From Oscillospiraceae bacterium (GTDB taxonomy: Bacteria > Bacillota > Clostridia > Oscillospirales > Acutalibacteraceae): 64,000 nucleotides of DNA. Made by a program: the position numbers and the translations under genes. The stretch is taken from the NCBI GenBank assembly GCA_031288555.1, contig JAITRE010000019.1:1-64000 (forward strand). The letters are read 5' to 3'. Numbering within the stretch: position 1 is the first letter of the stretch; the number at the start of each line of letters is the position of its first letter. Positions 34,455 to 44,152 of this stretch are shown here, piece after piece. The notes under the pieces are model-generated. The model worked only from the letters and a program-made list of their open reading frames with translations, made no database searches and had not been told where the DNA came from.

Positions 34455-35846
34455 ATGTTATTCGGAAAGCATATTCTTAAATATCGAGAAGAAATATTGA
34501 AAGATCTTAAAGAGCTAATTAGCATACCTTCATGTGCTGTTTGCGATTTTAAAAATACTAAAAATCCTTACGGCAAACAGTGCCGTATTGCACTAGATTG
34601 GATTTTGAAAAAAGGCGAGGATTTTGGATTTTTAACCAAGAATATTGATGGTTATGCGGGGCATTGCGAATATGGAAATGGAAAAGATTATTGTGCTGTG
34701 CTTTCTCATATTGATGTAGTACCTGCTGGTGAAAATTGGAGCAGCGATCCTTTTGTTTTAACTCAAAAAGAAAAAAGATTATTTGCAAGAGGAGTTGTAG
34801 ATGACAAAGGCCCGGCTTTAGCTTCTCTTTATTGTTTAAAAGTTTTAAAAGATTTAAAAATCTTAGGTAAGCGAAGAATTCGTGTGATTTTTGGTTCTGG
34901 AGAAGAATGCGGGATGGAAGATATGCGTGTATATTTTTCTTGCGAAAATTTTCCAGACATGGCTTTTACTCCTGATTCTCAATATGGTATTTGCAACAGA
35001 GAAAAAGGAATTTTAAATTTTGAATTAACTTCTAAGTTTTCAGAAAGTAGAATAAAAAAGTTTCAATCAGGCACTGTTGCTAATGCAGTACCAGGCAGTG
35101 CTTTTGCTATTTTAGATGTTAGCGAAAAAGAGTTTTGTGAAATTTTGAATTTAGCCAAAAATTTATCTTTATCTTTTGAACATAGAAAATTGAAAAATTT
35201 TTTTGAAATTAAAGTTTTAGGAGTTTCCGCGCACGCTTCTTGCCCTGAAAAAGGGAAAAATGCAAGTTTATTGCTTTTAAATCTTTTATATGAATTTTTT
35301 AAAGATAATAGTGAGTTTTGGAAAGAAAAGCAGCTTCATAGATTTTTAATAGAACTAGTAGGTTTTGAAATAAACGGAAATTCTTTAAGCATTTCTTGTA
35401 GTGACTCAGAGTCAGGAAAACTTACTTTAAATGTAGGGGTTCTTGATATTGAAAATTCTCAAATTACTACAAAAATTGATATTCGCTATCCAGTTACTTA
35501 TAACTCAGAGTCTATAGTAAATGTTATTAAAGAAAAAGCAAAAGAGTTTAATAGTACTTTTTCCTTGAATGTAGATTCAAGGCCTATTAATGTAGAAAGC
35601 AATAGTTTGCTAGTTAAAACATTAAGCGATGCTTATTACGCAGTGATTGGCGAGAAACCTTTAATTTTGTCAAGCTCTGGCGGAAGTTATGCGAGAGTTC
35701 TTGAAGGAAGAGGTGTTTCGTTTGGGCCGGTTTTTCCCTTTGAAGAAACAAATATTCACAACGCTGATGAAAGCATCGATACTGAAAAATTTTTTCTGCA
35801 TTCGCAAATATGCTTAGAAGCTATGAAAAGAATGATGGAAGCTTAA
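34455..35846 (+). CDS. pepV: M20 family dipeptidase (PepV-like)
   Basis: 463 aa, with TTAGGAGAAA upstream. Zinc-site motifs: CAVLSHIDVVPAGENWSSDPF near 80-100 (His, Asp), RGVVDDKGPALASLYCLK near 112-129 (bridging Asp), FGSGEECGMEDM near 146-157 (catalytic Glu-Glu), and a C-terminal His near 448. A lid domain with ASCPEKGKNAS lies in the middle. It cleaves dipeptides in the cytoplasm. It fits a cell that imports peptides or amino acids. Confidence 0.92.
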   Translation: MLFGKHILKYREEILKDLKELISIPSCAVCDFKNTKNPYGKQCRIALDWILKKGEDFGFLTKNIDGYAGHCEYGNGKDYCAVLSHIDVVPAGENWSSDPFVLTQKEKRLFARGVVDDKGPALASLYCLKVLKDLKILGKRRIRVIFGSGEECGMEDMRVYFSCENFPDMAFTPDSQYGICNREKGILNFELTSKFSESRIKKFQSGTVANAVPGSAFAILDVSEKEFCEILNLAKNLSLSFEHRKLKNFFEIKVLGVSAHASCPEKGKNASLLLLNLLYEFFKDNSEFWKEKQLHRFLIELVGFEINGNSLSISCSDSESGKLTLNVGVLDIENSQITTKIDIRYPVTYNSESIVNVIKEKAKEFNSTFSLNVDSRPINVESNSLLVKTLSDAYYAVIGEKPLILSSSGGSYARVLEGRGVSFGPVFPFEETNIHNADESIDTEKFFLHSQICLEAMKRMMEA

Positions 35847-35871
35847 GATATTTTTGAAAAGAGGATTTTAA

Positions 35872-36747
35872 GTGTTTTTTATTGAAAATAATATGAAAAA
35901 AGAAGCGAAGTTTTTGTTAAACAGAGGAAATTGGGCTAAGTCTGTAGGTTTATTTATTTTTATTTCAGTGATTTTTTTAGAAATATCAGATATTTTTGAA
36001 TCTTTTTTATTTAAAAATTGTATTTTTTTATTTAATGCCATATCTTTATTTGATTCAACGAAGAAAGGCGTTTTTGCAATTTTATTTGATTTTAATGTTG
36101 ATATTAATTTGTTTTATTCAGCGATATGTTATTTAATATTTCGTTTGTTATTACTATCGTTAGTAATATTTTTTTCTTCCCCACTTTTGCTTGGATGTGC
36201 GAAGTTTTATTTTGACATGGCTATAGGAAGATCTGTGTCAATGGGTCTTGTTTTTTATTTTTTTAAAAATTCAGATAAACTTTTAAAGTCGTTTTTCTTT
36301 TTAGTTTTTATTATATCAAGACTAGTTTGCGCCTGCTTTGTGTCGTTATTACCGGGTTTTGTTGTTGCTATTATTAGTTTTAAATTTAAAAAATCTTATT
36401 TTGAATTTTCTTATTGGTTTTTTTCGTTTTATGTTTTTCTTATTTTATTAGGAGTTTTTTTATTTTTAATATGGGCTTCCAAATATTTTCTTTCTCCGTT
36501 TCTTTTTATAATTAAAGAAAATTTAGATATTTCTAAAACTTTAAATGTATCTTGTACTTTAATGAAGAAAAGATTTAAATTTAGTGTTTTAAAGATTTTT
36601 TTAATTTTTTTTTCATGGCTTATTTTATCATATCTTTTTATATTTCCAGGTTTTTATTTTTATCCATTATTTTTTGAAACACTTGCTATTTCTGCAAAAT
36701 GGATTATTAAAAAAGGTATAAACGATAAATTAAGTAAATGCTCTTAA
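35872..36747 (+). CDS. polytopic membrane protein
   Basis: 291 aa, GTG start with AGAGGA six bases upstream; 25 bases after pepV, so probably cotranscribed. Six or so hydrophobic helices rich in Phe and Ile. The C-terminal part (LFLIWASKYFLSPFLFIIKE..., LNVSCTLMKKRFKFSVLKIF) resembles DUF975-like membrane proteins of Firmicutes, but I am not sure. It lies where rimP would be expected before nusA. Confidence 0.7.
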   Translation: MFFIENNMKKEAKFLLNRGNWAKSVGLFIFISVIFLEISDIFESFLFKNCIFLFNAISLFDSTKKGVFAILFDFNVDINLFYSAICYLIFRLLLLSLVIFFSSPLLLGCAKFYFDMAIGRSVSMGLVFYFFKNSDKLLKSFFFLVFIISRLVCACFVSLLPGFVVAIISFKFKKSYFEFSYWFFSFYVFLILLGVFLFLIWASKYFLSPFLFIIKENLDISKTLNVSCTLMKKRFKFSVLKIFLIFFSWLILSYLFIFPGFYFYPLFFETLAISAKWIIKKGINDKLSKCS

Positions 36748-36974
36748 TATGTTTCTTGCAATAATCAATTTGTCGTGTTACGATTTTAATGTAGTATATT
36801 AGTAGATACTTGTTATTGTTTTTCAGGTTCGAAGTTAAAAGATATTAAATTGAGCATTTAAAGTTGAAATTTAATTAGAAATATTTGTAAATTGCTAAAT
36901 TTTACAAAGCTTACGCGGGTTTTGTTACGATTTAAATTTTTTATGTTTGTTTGTGAATTTTTGGGAGGGGATTT

Positions 36975-38024
36975 ATGAGTAAAGAGATTTTTTTAGCTCT
37001 TGATCTTTTAAAAAAAGAGCGCGGCATTCCTGTCGATTTTATGCTTCAAAAAATTGAAAAATCTATTTTAACTGCTTGTAAAAGTAACTATGGAAATGAA
37101 GATATAGTTGTTAACATAGAGCCTGAGAACGATGGATTTGATGTTTTTTTAAGAAAGGTTGTTAAAGATAGGGTTGAACATTCGGGGTCTGAAATATCTT
37201 TAAAAGATGCCATAAAAATTGATGAAGATGCTGAAATTGGAAAGAAAGTTTTGGTGAAACTTGACACTAAAGAATTTGGAAGAATTGCAGCTCAAACTGC
37301 AAGAAACATAATAAGGCAGGGTATACGTGATTCTGAGCACGATCAAATTTCTAAAGAGTTTAAAAGTCTTCAAAAAGAAATAGTAAGTGCTGTTATTGAA
37401 AAAGTTGATTATTCAACAGGAGCAGTGACTTTAAGGATTGGAAAAGCTGAGACTACACTTGTTAGTCAAGGACAAGTAGGTACAGAAAATCTTAAAGAAG
37501 GCGAACATATAAAAGTTTATATTGTTGATGTTAAAGAAACTGAAAGAGGTCCTAAAATTATTATTTCCCGAACTCACCCGGATTTTGTAGGAAAGCTTTT
37601 TAAAAATGAAGTTCCTGAGATTTCGGATGGAATATTAGAAGTAAAATCTATAGCAAGAGAACCAGGAGTTCGCACGAAGATTGCTGTTTTTAGCAATAAT
37701 CCAGACGTTGAGCCTATTGGAGCTTGTATAGGTCCGGGAGGCTTAAGAATAAATGCTGTTATGGAGGAACTTGGCGGCGAAAAAATAGATGTAGTGGAGT
37801 TTTTTGATGATCCGGTTAAATTTATAACTGCTGCTATTTCTCCTGCAAAAGTTTTGGATGTCATTATAGATTCTTCAGAAGAAAAAAAATGTAAGATAGT
37901 GGTTCCGAATTCTCAGCTTTCGCTTGCAATAGGAAGCAAAGGTCAAAATGTAAGACTTGCTGCAAAACTTACTCATTTTAAAATAGATATTGTTTCCCAA
38001 GATAAAAATGATAGTGATTTTTAA
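36975..38024 (+). CDS. nusA: transcription termination/antitermination protein NusA
   Basis: 349 aa, preceded by GGGAGGGG. N-terminal RNA polymerase binding domain (1-125, ending IIRQGIRD), S1 domain (about 133-200), and two KH domains (GPGGLRINAVMEELGGEKIDV near 254-274 and AIGSKGQNVRLAAKLT near 316-331). No C-terminal acidic repeats, as usual in Firmicutes. First gene of the conserved nusA-ylxR-L7Ae-infB cluster. Confidence 0.97.
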   Translation: MSKEIFLALDLLKKERGIPVDFMLQKIEKSILTACKSNYGNEDIVVNIEPENDGFDVFLRKVVKDRVEHSGSEISLKDAIKIDEDAEIGKKVLVKLDTKEFGRIAAQTARNIIRQGIRDSEHDQISKEFKSLQKEIVSAVIEKVDYSTGAVTLRIGKAETTLVSQGQVGTENLKEGEHIKVYIVDVKETERGPKIIISRTHPDFVGKLFKNEVPEISDGILEVKSIAREPGVRTKIAVFSNNPDVEPIGACIGPGGLRINAVMEELGGEKIDVVEFFDDPVKFITAAISPAKVLDVIIDSSEEKKCKIVVPNSQLSLAIGSKGQNVRLAAKLTHFKIDIVSQDKNDSDF

Positions 38025-38066
38025 AACTTTGAGTTAAAGTGTTCAAAAGTTTTGTTTTTAAAGGCG

Positions 38067-38348
38067 GTGTATCATATCAAAAAAGAGCCTATAAGAATGT
38101 GTGTTGGATGTAGGGAAAGAAGAATTAAGTCTAAATTTTTAAGAGTTTCAAAAGTAGCAGAAGATAAAAAAAATAAGAAAAATTGTTCAGTGTTTATAGA
38201 CAAAACTGGCAAAAGCATCGGAAGAGGCTTTTATATATGTAAAGATTTAATTTGTTTGAAAAAACTGCAGAAGTCTAGGTATTTTCAAAAAGTTTTTTCT
38301 TTAAATGCTGTTTTAAAGATATATTCTGAGCTTAAGGAGGAAATGTGA
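38067..38348 (+). CDS. ylxR: YlxR (DUF448) RNA-binding protein
   Basis: About 93 aa. Signature PIRMCVGCRERR near the N-terminus and GRGFYICKD near 58-66. Start doubtful: the GTG at 38067 lies inside AAAGGCGGTG, which looks like the ribosome site itself; that site best suits the ATC at 38076, giving a protein beginning KKEPIRMCVGC, the usual family length. A TTG at 38052 has no ribosome site. Second gene of the nusA-infB cluster. Confidence 0.9.
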   Translation: MYHIKKEPIRMCVGCRERRIKSKFLRVSKVAEDKKNKKNCSVFIDKTGKSIGRGFYICKDLICLKKLQKSRYFQKVFSLNAVLKIYSELKEEM

Positions 38349-38460
38349 ATTTAAAAGAGTTGTATTTTTATGTTTTTAATAGCTGCGGGAAAAGTTTACT
38401 TATGTTGTTAAATAAAGTAAAATGTAAGATAAGTAATTTAGAAAAGTTGGAGTAGTAAAG

Positions 38461-38766
38461 ATGAATTCACTAAATGATGGTTTTCTTTCTTTTTTAGGTT
38501 TAGCGAAAAAAGCAGGAAAATTATATTTGGGATTTAGTTCTGCTGTTTCTTGCATTAAGTATGGTTTTGCAAAATTAGTTTTAGTTACAAATGATCTTTC
38601 AAAGAACACATTTAAAAAAGTAAGTTTTTTAGCAGATCAAAATAATATTTGTATTAAAAAAGTTAAAATTTCTATGGTTTGCGTCGAAAAGGCTCTTGGG
38701 AAAAAATCAGGGATTATAATATTAACTGACCAAGGTTTTTCAAATAGAATATTGGATTTTTTATAA
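38461..38766 (+). CDS. L7Ae-family ribosomal/RNA-binding protein (YlxQ-like)
   Basis: 101 aa with the L7Ae fold pattern LGLAKKAGKLYLGFSSAVSC near 10-29 and KLVLVTNDLSKNT near 37-49. Members bind kink-turn RNA. Position between ylxR and infB is the usual one. The 110-base gap after ylxR is longer than common in this cluster. Confidence 0.92.
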   Translation: MNSLNDGFLSFLGLAKKAGKLYLGFSSAVSCIKYGFAKLVLVTNDLSKNTFKKVSFLADQNNICIKKVKISMVCVEKALGKKSGIIILTDQGFSNRILDFL

Positions 38767-39028
38767 GCTTAAGTTTTATTTTTATTTAAAGTTTTTAGTA
38801 TTATGTTTTTTATTTTTAAAAAATTTAAAATTGTTTTTGTGATTTTTTAGTAATTTGTAAAATATTGTTGTGTTTTTAAAATTAATTAATTATATTTTAC
38901 AAAAAACATATAGTTTTTTATTTTTTTCTATATAAATATTTGTAATAGGTTTTATAGTATTTATTTAATTTAAAATTTAATTTAAAAATTTTGCCGAATT
39001 TGAATCGTCAAATGGGGGACTACTTTTT
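38767..39028. other. AT-rich spacer before infB
   Basis: About 260 bases of T-rich DNA between the L7Ae-like gene and infB. No terminator or promoter is clear. The long gap suggests infB may also have its own promoter. Confidence 0.4.
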
Positions 39029-41419
39029 ATGATGTTAAAATATCGAGTTTACGAAGTTGCTCGAGATCTGAACGTTAAAAGCAAAGAAATATCTGACTTT
39101 ATAGAGAAATATTTTAAAGAAACAAAAAAACATATGGCTTTTTTAACAGAAGAAGAATTAAATTTTATTTTTGATTATTATACTCAAAAGAATTCTGTAA
39201 AAGATTTAACGGAGTATTTTAGCACCCGTAAAAAAACATCCCCTAAAGTTGATTTAAAAGTTTCTCAAAGAAGTGGAGTGAATGAAGAAACTACACATAA
39301 TAAAAAAAATAGTTTAAAAGAAAAAGTAGTTACGAATAAGAAACCTCTTTTTATTAGTAGAAACGATTTAAAAGCAAGTCTTCAAAAATTTAATTTTCTA
39401 CCTAAAAAACCTAATGTTAAAATAAATAATTCTAATTCTGCTGCTAAAACGCCACTTTATAGTAGACGAGTTATTGACACACGTTCAAGTCATGTTGATA
39501 TAGAGCGTTATAACGAAAAATACGATCGACTTGCTTCTGAAAAAGTGAAAGTTGACAATATCATAAAAAAACAAAAAATAACTCAACGTTATCAGCAGAG
39601 ATTTAGATATAGAAGTTCAAAAAGAGAAACAGAAAGTGAACGTCTTAAAAGAATTGCTTTAGAAAGAAAAGCAAAGCCAATTACTATTTCTATTCCTGAA
39701 AAAATTATAGTTTCTGAACTTGCATTTAGATTAAAAGCTACTGTATCTGAGGTTATTAAAAAGCTTATAGATATGGGCGTTATGGCTGCTGCAAACGATG
39801 AGATTGATTTTGATATAGCTAGCCTTGTTGCTATGGAATTTCACGCAAAAGTTGAAAGAGAGGTTTTTGTTACTATTGAGGAAAAGATAATTGATACGAG
39901 CAAAGATAGCAGCGAAGATTTAAAATTGCGAGCGCCTATCGTTGTTGTAATGGGACATGTTGATCACGGGAAGACATCACTTTTAGACGCTATTCGCAAT
40001 GAAAATGTTGCAACTAGTGAATCAGGGGGTATTACACAGCATATAGGCGCTTATTGTGTTAAAAGCTCTACTGGAGACATTACGTTTATAGATACTCCCG
40101 GGCACGAAGCTTTTACAACGATGCGTAATATGGGTGCGAAAGTTACCGACATAGCAATATTAGTTGTTGCGGCTGATGATGGTGTGATGCCGCAAACGGT
40201 TGAAGCGATAAGTCATGCCAAAGAAGCGAAGGTCCCTATTATTGTTGCAATCAACAAAATAGATAAAGAAGGAGCCGACCCTGAGCGTATAAAACAACAA
40301 ATTACAGAACACGGTCTTGTTCCTGAAGAGTGGGGCGGAGATATTCCTTGTGTTGAAATTTCTGCAAAAACTAAAAAGAATCTTTCTTCTTTACTTGATG
40401 TAATTTCTTTAATAGCAGAATTAAAAGAATTAAAAGCAAATCCCAACAGGAGTGCTAAAGGTACTATAATAGAAGCTAAAATCGACAAAGGCAGAGGTCC
40501 TATAGCAACTGTTCTTGTACAAAATGGAACGCTTTACGTTGGCAATTTAGTTGTCGCAGGTTCTTGTATAGCTAGAATACGAACTATGTTTGATTGCAAA
40601 GGCAAGCATTTAAAAAAAGCAGGTCCCTCGGTTCCTGTTGAAATAGCAGGTTTTACTGGGATCCCAAGTGGCGGAGATGTTTTAAACGTTGTTTCGGATG
40701 AACGTCTTGCAAAAGAATTAGTACAACAGCGAAAGAGTAAAGAAAAAGAAAAACGCTTTGGTTCGCAAACAAAAGTTACTCTTGATAATTTGTTTAATCA
40801 AATTGAACTTAGTGATGTTAAAGAGCTAAAAGTTATAATAAAGGCTGATGTTCAAGGTTCTGCAGAAGCTTTGAAGCAGTCATTTTTAGCTTTAAGCAAC
40901 GATGAGATCCACGTCAATGTTATTCATTATGCGGCTGGAGATATCAATGAGTCTGATATTATGCTTGCAAACGCTTCAAATGCTGTTGTGATTGGGTTTA
41001 ATGTCAAAGCTGATAATTTAGCAGAAAAAACTGCTAAGTTCTACAATATAAAAATAAGATTCTACGATGTTATATACGATTCTGTAGATTATATAAGGAA
41101 TATAGTCAAAAAAATGAAGAAGATAGAATTTAAAGAAGTTATATCAGGGCATGCTGAATGTCGTCATATTTATAATATCACAGGTGTTGGTACAATTTTA
41201 GGAAGTTATGTGATTGATGGTATTATAAAAAGAAATTCAAGTGTTCGTGTGCTTCGAGGTGATTCTGTTATTGCTGAATGTAAAATTAGTTCTTTGAAAC
41301 GTTTTAAAGATGATGTTAAAGAGGTTGCGAAAGGTTATGAATGTGGTTTAAGATTAGAAAATTTTAATAGCGCTAAAAAAGGTGATATTTTTGAAGCATT
41401 TTCTTTAGAAGAACAATAA
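39029..41419 (+). CDS. infB: translation initiation factor IF-2
   Basis: 796 aa, preceded by GGGGGA. N-terminal helix-turn region ([21 protein letters not shown] written in part: [11 protein letters not shown]), basic linker of reduced length, then the GTPase domain: [13 protein letters not shown] near 309-321, [12 protein letters not shown] near 352-363, [10 protein letters not shown] near 408-417. Domains II-IV follow through the C-terminal fMet-tRNA binding domain. The following gene is a FemAB enzyme rather than the usual rbfA. Confidence 0.97.
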   Translation: MMLKYRVYEVARDLNVKSKEISDFIEKYFKETKKHMAFLTEEELNFIFDYYTQKNSVKDLTEYFSTRKKTSPKVDLKVSQRSGVNEETTHNKKNSLKEKVVTNKKPLFISRNDLKASLQKFNFLPKKPNVKINNSNSAAKTPLYSRRVIDTRSSHVDIERYNEKYDRLASEKVKVDNIIKKQKITQRYQQRFRYRSSKRETESERLKRIALERKAKPITISIPEKIIVSELAFRLKATVSEVIKKLIDMGVMAAANDEIDFDIASLVAMEFHAKVEREVFVTIEEKIIDTSKDSSEDLKLRAPIVVVMGHVDHGKTSLLDAIRNENVATSESGGITQHIGAYCVKSSTGDITFIDTPGHEAFTTMRNMGAKVTDIAILVVAADDGVMPQTVEAISHAKEAKVPIIVAINKIDKEGADPERIKQQITEHGLVPEEWGGDIPCVEISAKTKKNLSSLLDVISLIAELKELKANPNRSAKGTIIEAKIDKGRGPIATVLVQNGTLYVGNLVVAGSCIARIRTMFDCKGKHLKKAGPSVPVEIAGFTGIPSGGDVLNVVSDERLAKELVQQRKSKEKEKRFGSQTKVTLDNLFNQIELSDVKELKVIIKADVQGSAEALKQSFLALSNDEIHVNVIHYAAGDINESDIMLANASNAVVIGFNVKADNLAEKTAKFYNIKIRFYDVIYDSVDYIRNIVKKMKKIEFKEVISGHAECRHIYNITGVGTILGSYVIDGIIKRNSSVRVLRGDSVIAECKISSLKRFKDDVKEVAKGYECGLRLENFNSAKKGDIFEAFSLEEQ

Positions 41420-41466
41420 AAGAAAATTAATAATAGGTTAATTTGTGAAAATATGGTGGTTAATAT

Positions 41467-42528
41467 ATGGGAAAAAACAATAATTGTCAATCTCAAATTG
41501 CAATGCCTAAAAAAATCGAAAATTGTCTTTTACCTCATTTTTTGCAGTCAAAGTATTGGGCTGAATTTCAAAAGTCGCTTAACAGACCTTTTGTTTTAAA
41601 ATCAGATGATGGTTGGTCGTGCCTTGCTATTGAAGAAAAAGGTAGTTTTTCAAATCGTTTATATTGTCCGTTCGGACCTACTGCTAAATCTTTTGCAGAT
41701 TTTGAGGATGTTTTTAGTTTTTTAATAGAAGAAACAAAGCGAAGAGATCTTGATTTTTTAAGAGTAGAACCAAGATATAGTCAATTTGTTTCAATTGATG
41801 AGGAAGATATGTTGAAGTTAGGATTTAAAAAAGCGTTTTATAATGTACAACCTCAGGATACTGCTATAAATGCTCTTTTCAAACTTACTTCTGACGATGG
41901 AGATTTTGAGCCATTAACAGACGATGAAATTGTTTCAAAGTGTTCTCAACTTCCTAGAAGAATTTTTAAAAAGCTTGATAAAAGCGGGGTTAAATATTCT
42001 ATTTCTTATGACCCTTGTGATATTGAAATATTTTTAAAGATGATTAAAGAAGTTTCAGAACGTACAGGTTTTACGCCGTTTTCCGACCAGTGCTATGAAA
42101 ATATAGGAAAGGCACTTTTTCCATTAAAAGCCGGAGGTTTGTCTTTTGCTTACAAAGAAAATAATGGAAAAAAAGAATACATGTCTGGCATAATTTTCTA
42201 CAAAGATAATAAAATGATGAGTTATGCCCACGCAGCTTCTTTTGATAAATATAGAAAAGATAGTCCTTCTACGGGATTAGTTTTAAAAACGTTAATGTTT
42301 GCAAAAGACCAAGGTCTTAAGCATTTTGATTTTCATGGTATTGCGCCAGCAAATGTTGTAAATCATAAGTGGTCTGGGTTTACTAGATTCAAACTTTCTT
42401 TTGGTGGAGAACGTGTTGGTTACAGCGGGACATGGGAGATGCCGGTTAAAAATTTGCGATACAAAACTTACCTTGGATTACTTAAAACTTTTAAAGCTCT
42501 TAAAATAACTAAAAGAAATTTTTCATAA
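41467..42528 (+). CDS. FemAB-like aminoacyltransferase (peptidoglycan cross-bridge)
   Basis: 353 aa with the twin GNAT-like FemAB fold: FLQSKYWAEFQKSLNRPF near 25-42, FLRVEPRYSQF near 97-107, FTPFSDQCYENIGKAL near 203-218, YMSGIIFYKDNKMMSYAHAA near 239-258, HFDFHGIAPANV near 286-297 and HKWSGFTRFKLSFGGE near 300-315. The family adds amino acids to the lipid II stem peptide, making the cross-bridge that sortases use as acceptor. It ends in a strong terminator. Confidence 0.88.
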   Translation: MGKNNNCQSQIAMPKKIENCLLPHFLQSKYWAEFQKSLNRPFVLKSDDGWSCLAIEEKGSFSNRLYCPFGPTAKSFADFEDVFSFLIEETKRRDLDFLRVEPRYSQFVSIDEEDMLKLGFKKAFYNVQPQDTAINALFKLTSDDGDFEPLTDDEIVSKCSQLPRRIFKKLDKSGVKYSISYDPCDIEIFLKMIKEVSERTGFTPFSDQCYENIGKALFPLKAGGLSFAYKENNGKKEYMSGIIFYKDNKMMSYAHAASFDKYRKDSPSTGLVLKTLMFAKDQGLKHFDFHGIAPANVVNHKWSGFTRFKLSFGGERVGYSGTWEMPVKNLRYKTYLGLLKTFKALKITKRNFS

Positions 42529-42602
42529 AAGTGTAGAAATTTTTACATATGCTTGGTTCACAGTAGTTTTTAATAAAATACAAGTTTTAAAACACAACAG
42601 TG

Positions 42603-42632
42603 CAGCAAAATTTTAGTTTTGCTGTAATTTTT
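42603..42632 (+). terminator. rho-independent terminator after FemAB gene
   Basis: CAGCAAAA, loop TTTTAG, TTTTGCTG, then a T-rich tract ending in six T's. Confidence 0.9.
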
Positions 42633-42662
42633 TATGTTTATCTGTTTTTATATTTCTGAAAT

Positions 42663-42691
42663 TTGACAAATTTATTTTAATATTATATAAT
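42663..42691 (+). promoter_or_regulatory. consensus sigma-A promoter for sortase gene
   Basis: TTGACA at 42663-42668, exactly 17 bases, TATAAT at 42686-42691. It is as close to consensus as the surface-protein promoters at 14.6-16.5 kb, and lies 30 bases after the FemAB terminator. Confidence 0.8.
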
Positions 42692-42879
42692 AATAGTGTA
42701 AATTGTAAATTAATGTGTGAAGTTTATGTTTTTAAATTGTCATTTGTTGTGTGAGAGGGGTGTAGGCGAGATTGATCTAAGTGGTTACATATTTTTGTTA
42801 GAATAAAGTATTTTGACGTTTAAAGATTTATATTATATGATATGAAAGAAAAAAGATGTTTTAAAGGAGAAATGTTCAA
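42692..42879 (+). promoter_or_regulatory. long leader of the sortase gene
   Basis: About 180 nt between promoter and ATG. A patch at about 42750-42795 (GTGAGAGGGGTGTAGGCGAG and on) is clearly richer in G than its surroundings and may be structured (AGAT/ATCT hairpin). I recognise no riboswitch family. Confidence 0.35.
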
Positions 42880-43668
42880 ATGTTAGAAAGTTATAGCAAT
42901 AATAGAAGGATTAAAAATTTAAAAGAAGCAAATAAAAGAAAAAGAAGGAAGATTACATTTTTTTTCGTTTTAAGCATTATTACTGTTGTAGTATCGTTGA
43001 CTACTTCTTTTTATTTTGCAATAAAAATGTTTGTTGAATTAGGTGAATCAAAGGAATCTGAAGATGAATGCAGTTTTTTACAAAAAATTGGGAATGAAAA
43101 CGACAGTGAAACTCAACATGTTAAAAAAAGGGAAAATGAAAATTTAAACAAGAATCATGAATCTTTATTAAAAGAAAACAAGGATTATATCGGTTGGATG
43201 TTTGTCAATGGAATAAATGTAGATCTTCCTATTGTAAAATGTAATAACAACGAAAAATATTTAAATACGTCTTTTAGAGGGCGAGCAAATAAGATGGGCG
43301 CGATTTTTATGGATTGTGATTGTAGTTCGAATTTTGATTTTCCAATTACAACTATTTATGGTCACACTAATGTTAATTACGGAGGAATGTTTACAAGTCT
43401 TCATAATCTTAAACAAAATGACGAAACTTTTATTACTATTGAAACAAAATCCAAAGAACTTTTTACTTTTAAAGTTTTTAGTATTAAAAAAACAACTGTT
43501 AAAGATGAAATATATTCTTTGAACATAAAAGATGAAAAAGATGCAATTAAAGTTTTAGGTGAAAACGTTACGTCATATAAAAAAGTGCTTGTGTTGTCGA
43601 CTTGTGGTACTGGTTCTGATTTAAATGAAAGATTTTTAGTGCTTGCAACACTAGTTGACAAAAAGTAA
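42880..43668 (+). CDS. srtB: class B sortase
   Basis: 262 aa, with AAAGGAGAAA upstream. Basic cytoplasmic N-terminus, one membrane helix (25-49), a variable linker, then the sortase B domain from about 95: YIGWMFVNGINVDLPIVK, catalytic His162 in TIYGHTNV, Cys242 in LSTCGTG and Arg251 in NERFLVLA. It cuts a sorting signal and joins the protein to the wall peptide. Substrates in this window are the KPKTG proteins at 14795-15853 and 16647-18014, and perhaps the IPGTA protein at 11110-12321. It stands alone with its own promoter and terminator. Confidence 0.93.
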   Translation: MLESYSNNRRIKNLKEANKRKRRKITFFFVLSIITVVVSLTTSFYFAIKMFVELGESKESEDECSFLQKIGNENDSETQHVKKRENENLNKNHESLLKENKDYIGWMFVNGINVDLPIVKCNNNEKYLNTSFRGRANKMGAIFMDCDCSSNFDFPITTIYGHTNVNYGGMFTSLHNLKQNDETFITIETKSKELFTFKVFSIKKTTVKDEIYSLNIKDEKDAIKVLGENVTSYKKVLVLSTCGTGSDLNERFLVLATLVDKK

Positions 43669-43753
43669 AACTTTTGACAATCTTTTTAAAACTGTAAAAT
43701 AACTTTAAAAGTATTTTAGTTAGTTGAATTTCTTTATAAAGTGTTTATGTTTT

Positions 43754-43806
43754 AACTTTGCAAATTTTTAGTTTTAATAATCTAATTTGCAAAGTTATTT
43801 TTTATT
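43754..43806 (+). terminator. rho-independent terminator after sortase gene
   Basis: Perfect 13-base stem AACTTTGCAAATT (43754-43766) with AATTTGCAAAGTT (43784-43796), 17-base loop, then ATTTTTTATTTTTT. Confidence 0.9.
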
Positions 43807-44152
43807 TTTTAAAAAACTAGAATGAAATTTTTTAAAAAAACACAAAACACAAAAAATATAATAGCACTTTCGTTTTCTTGTGTTATAATAATAATGTGTT
43901 TTATTTTAGTAGTTTTTACGAGTTAGTATACTTTAAAGCAAGATATATTTTATTTTTTGTATTATAATTAATTTATAATTGTAATTTATTTTTAAAATGA
44001 TATTTTTAATTTTACAATAATTAAAATGTTGTTCTTTACAAATTAAGGGTAGAAGCAAAGATTAAATTAATTTAAAAATTATTAACATTTTTTAATGTGT
44101 TTGTATATTCTAGATTGTATAAGTTTAAGTTTTAAAGGGGAGTTGATTTGTT
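43807..44152. other. AT-rich region upstream of glmS
   Basis: About 345 bases without a gene. TTATAATAATAATG near 43882 could be a -10 region but the -35 is poor. The glmS ribozyme core that many Firmicutes carry here is not visible. Confidence 0.45.
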
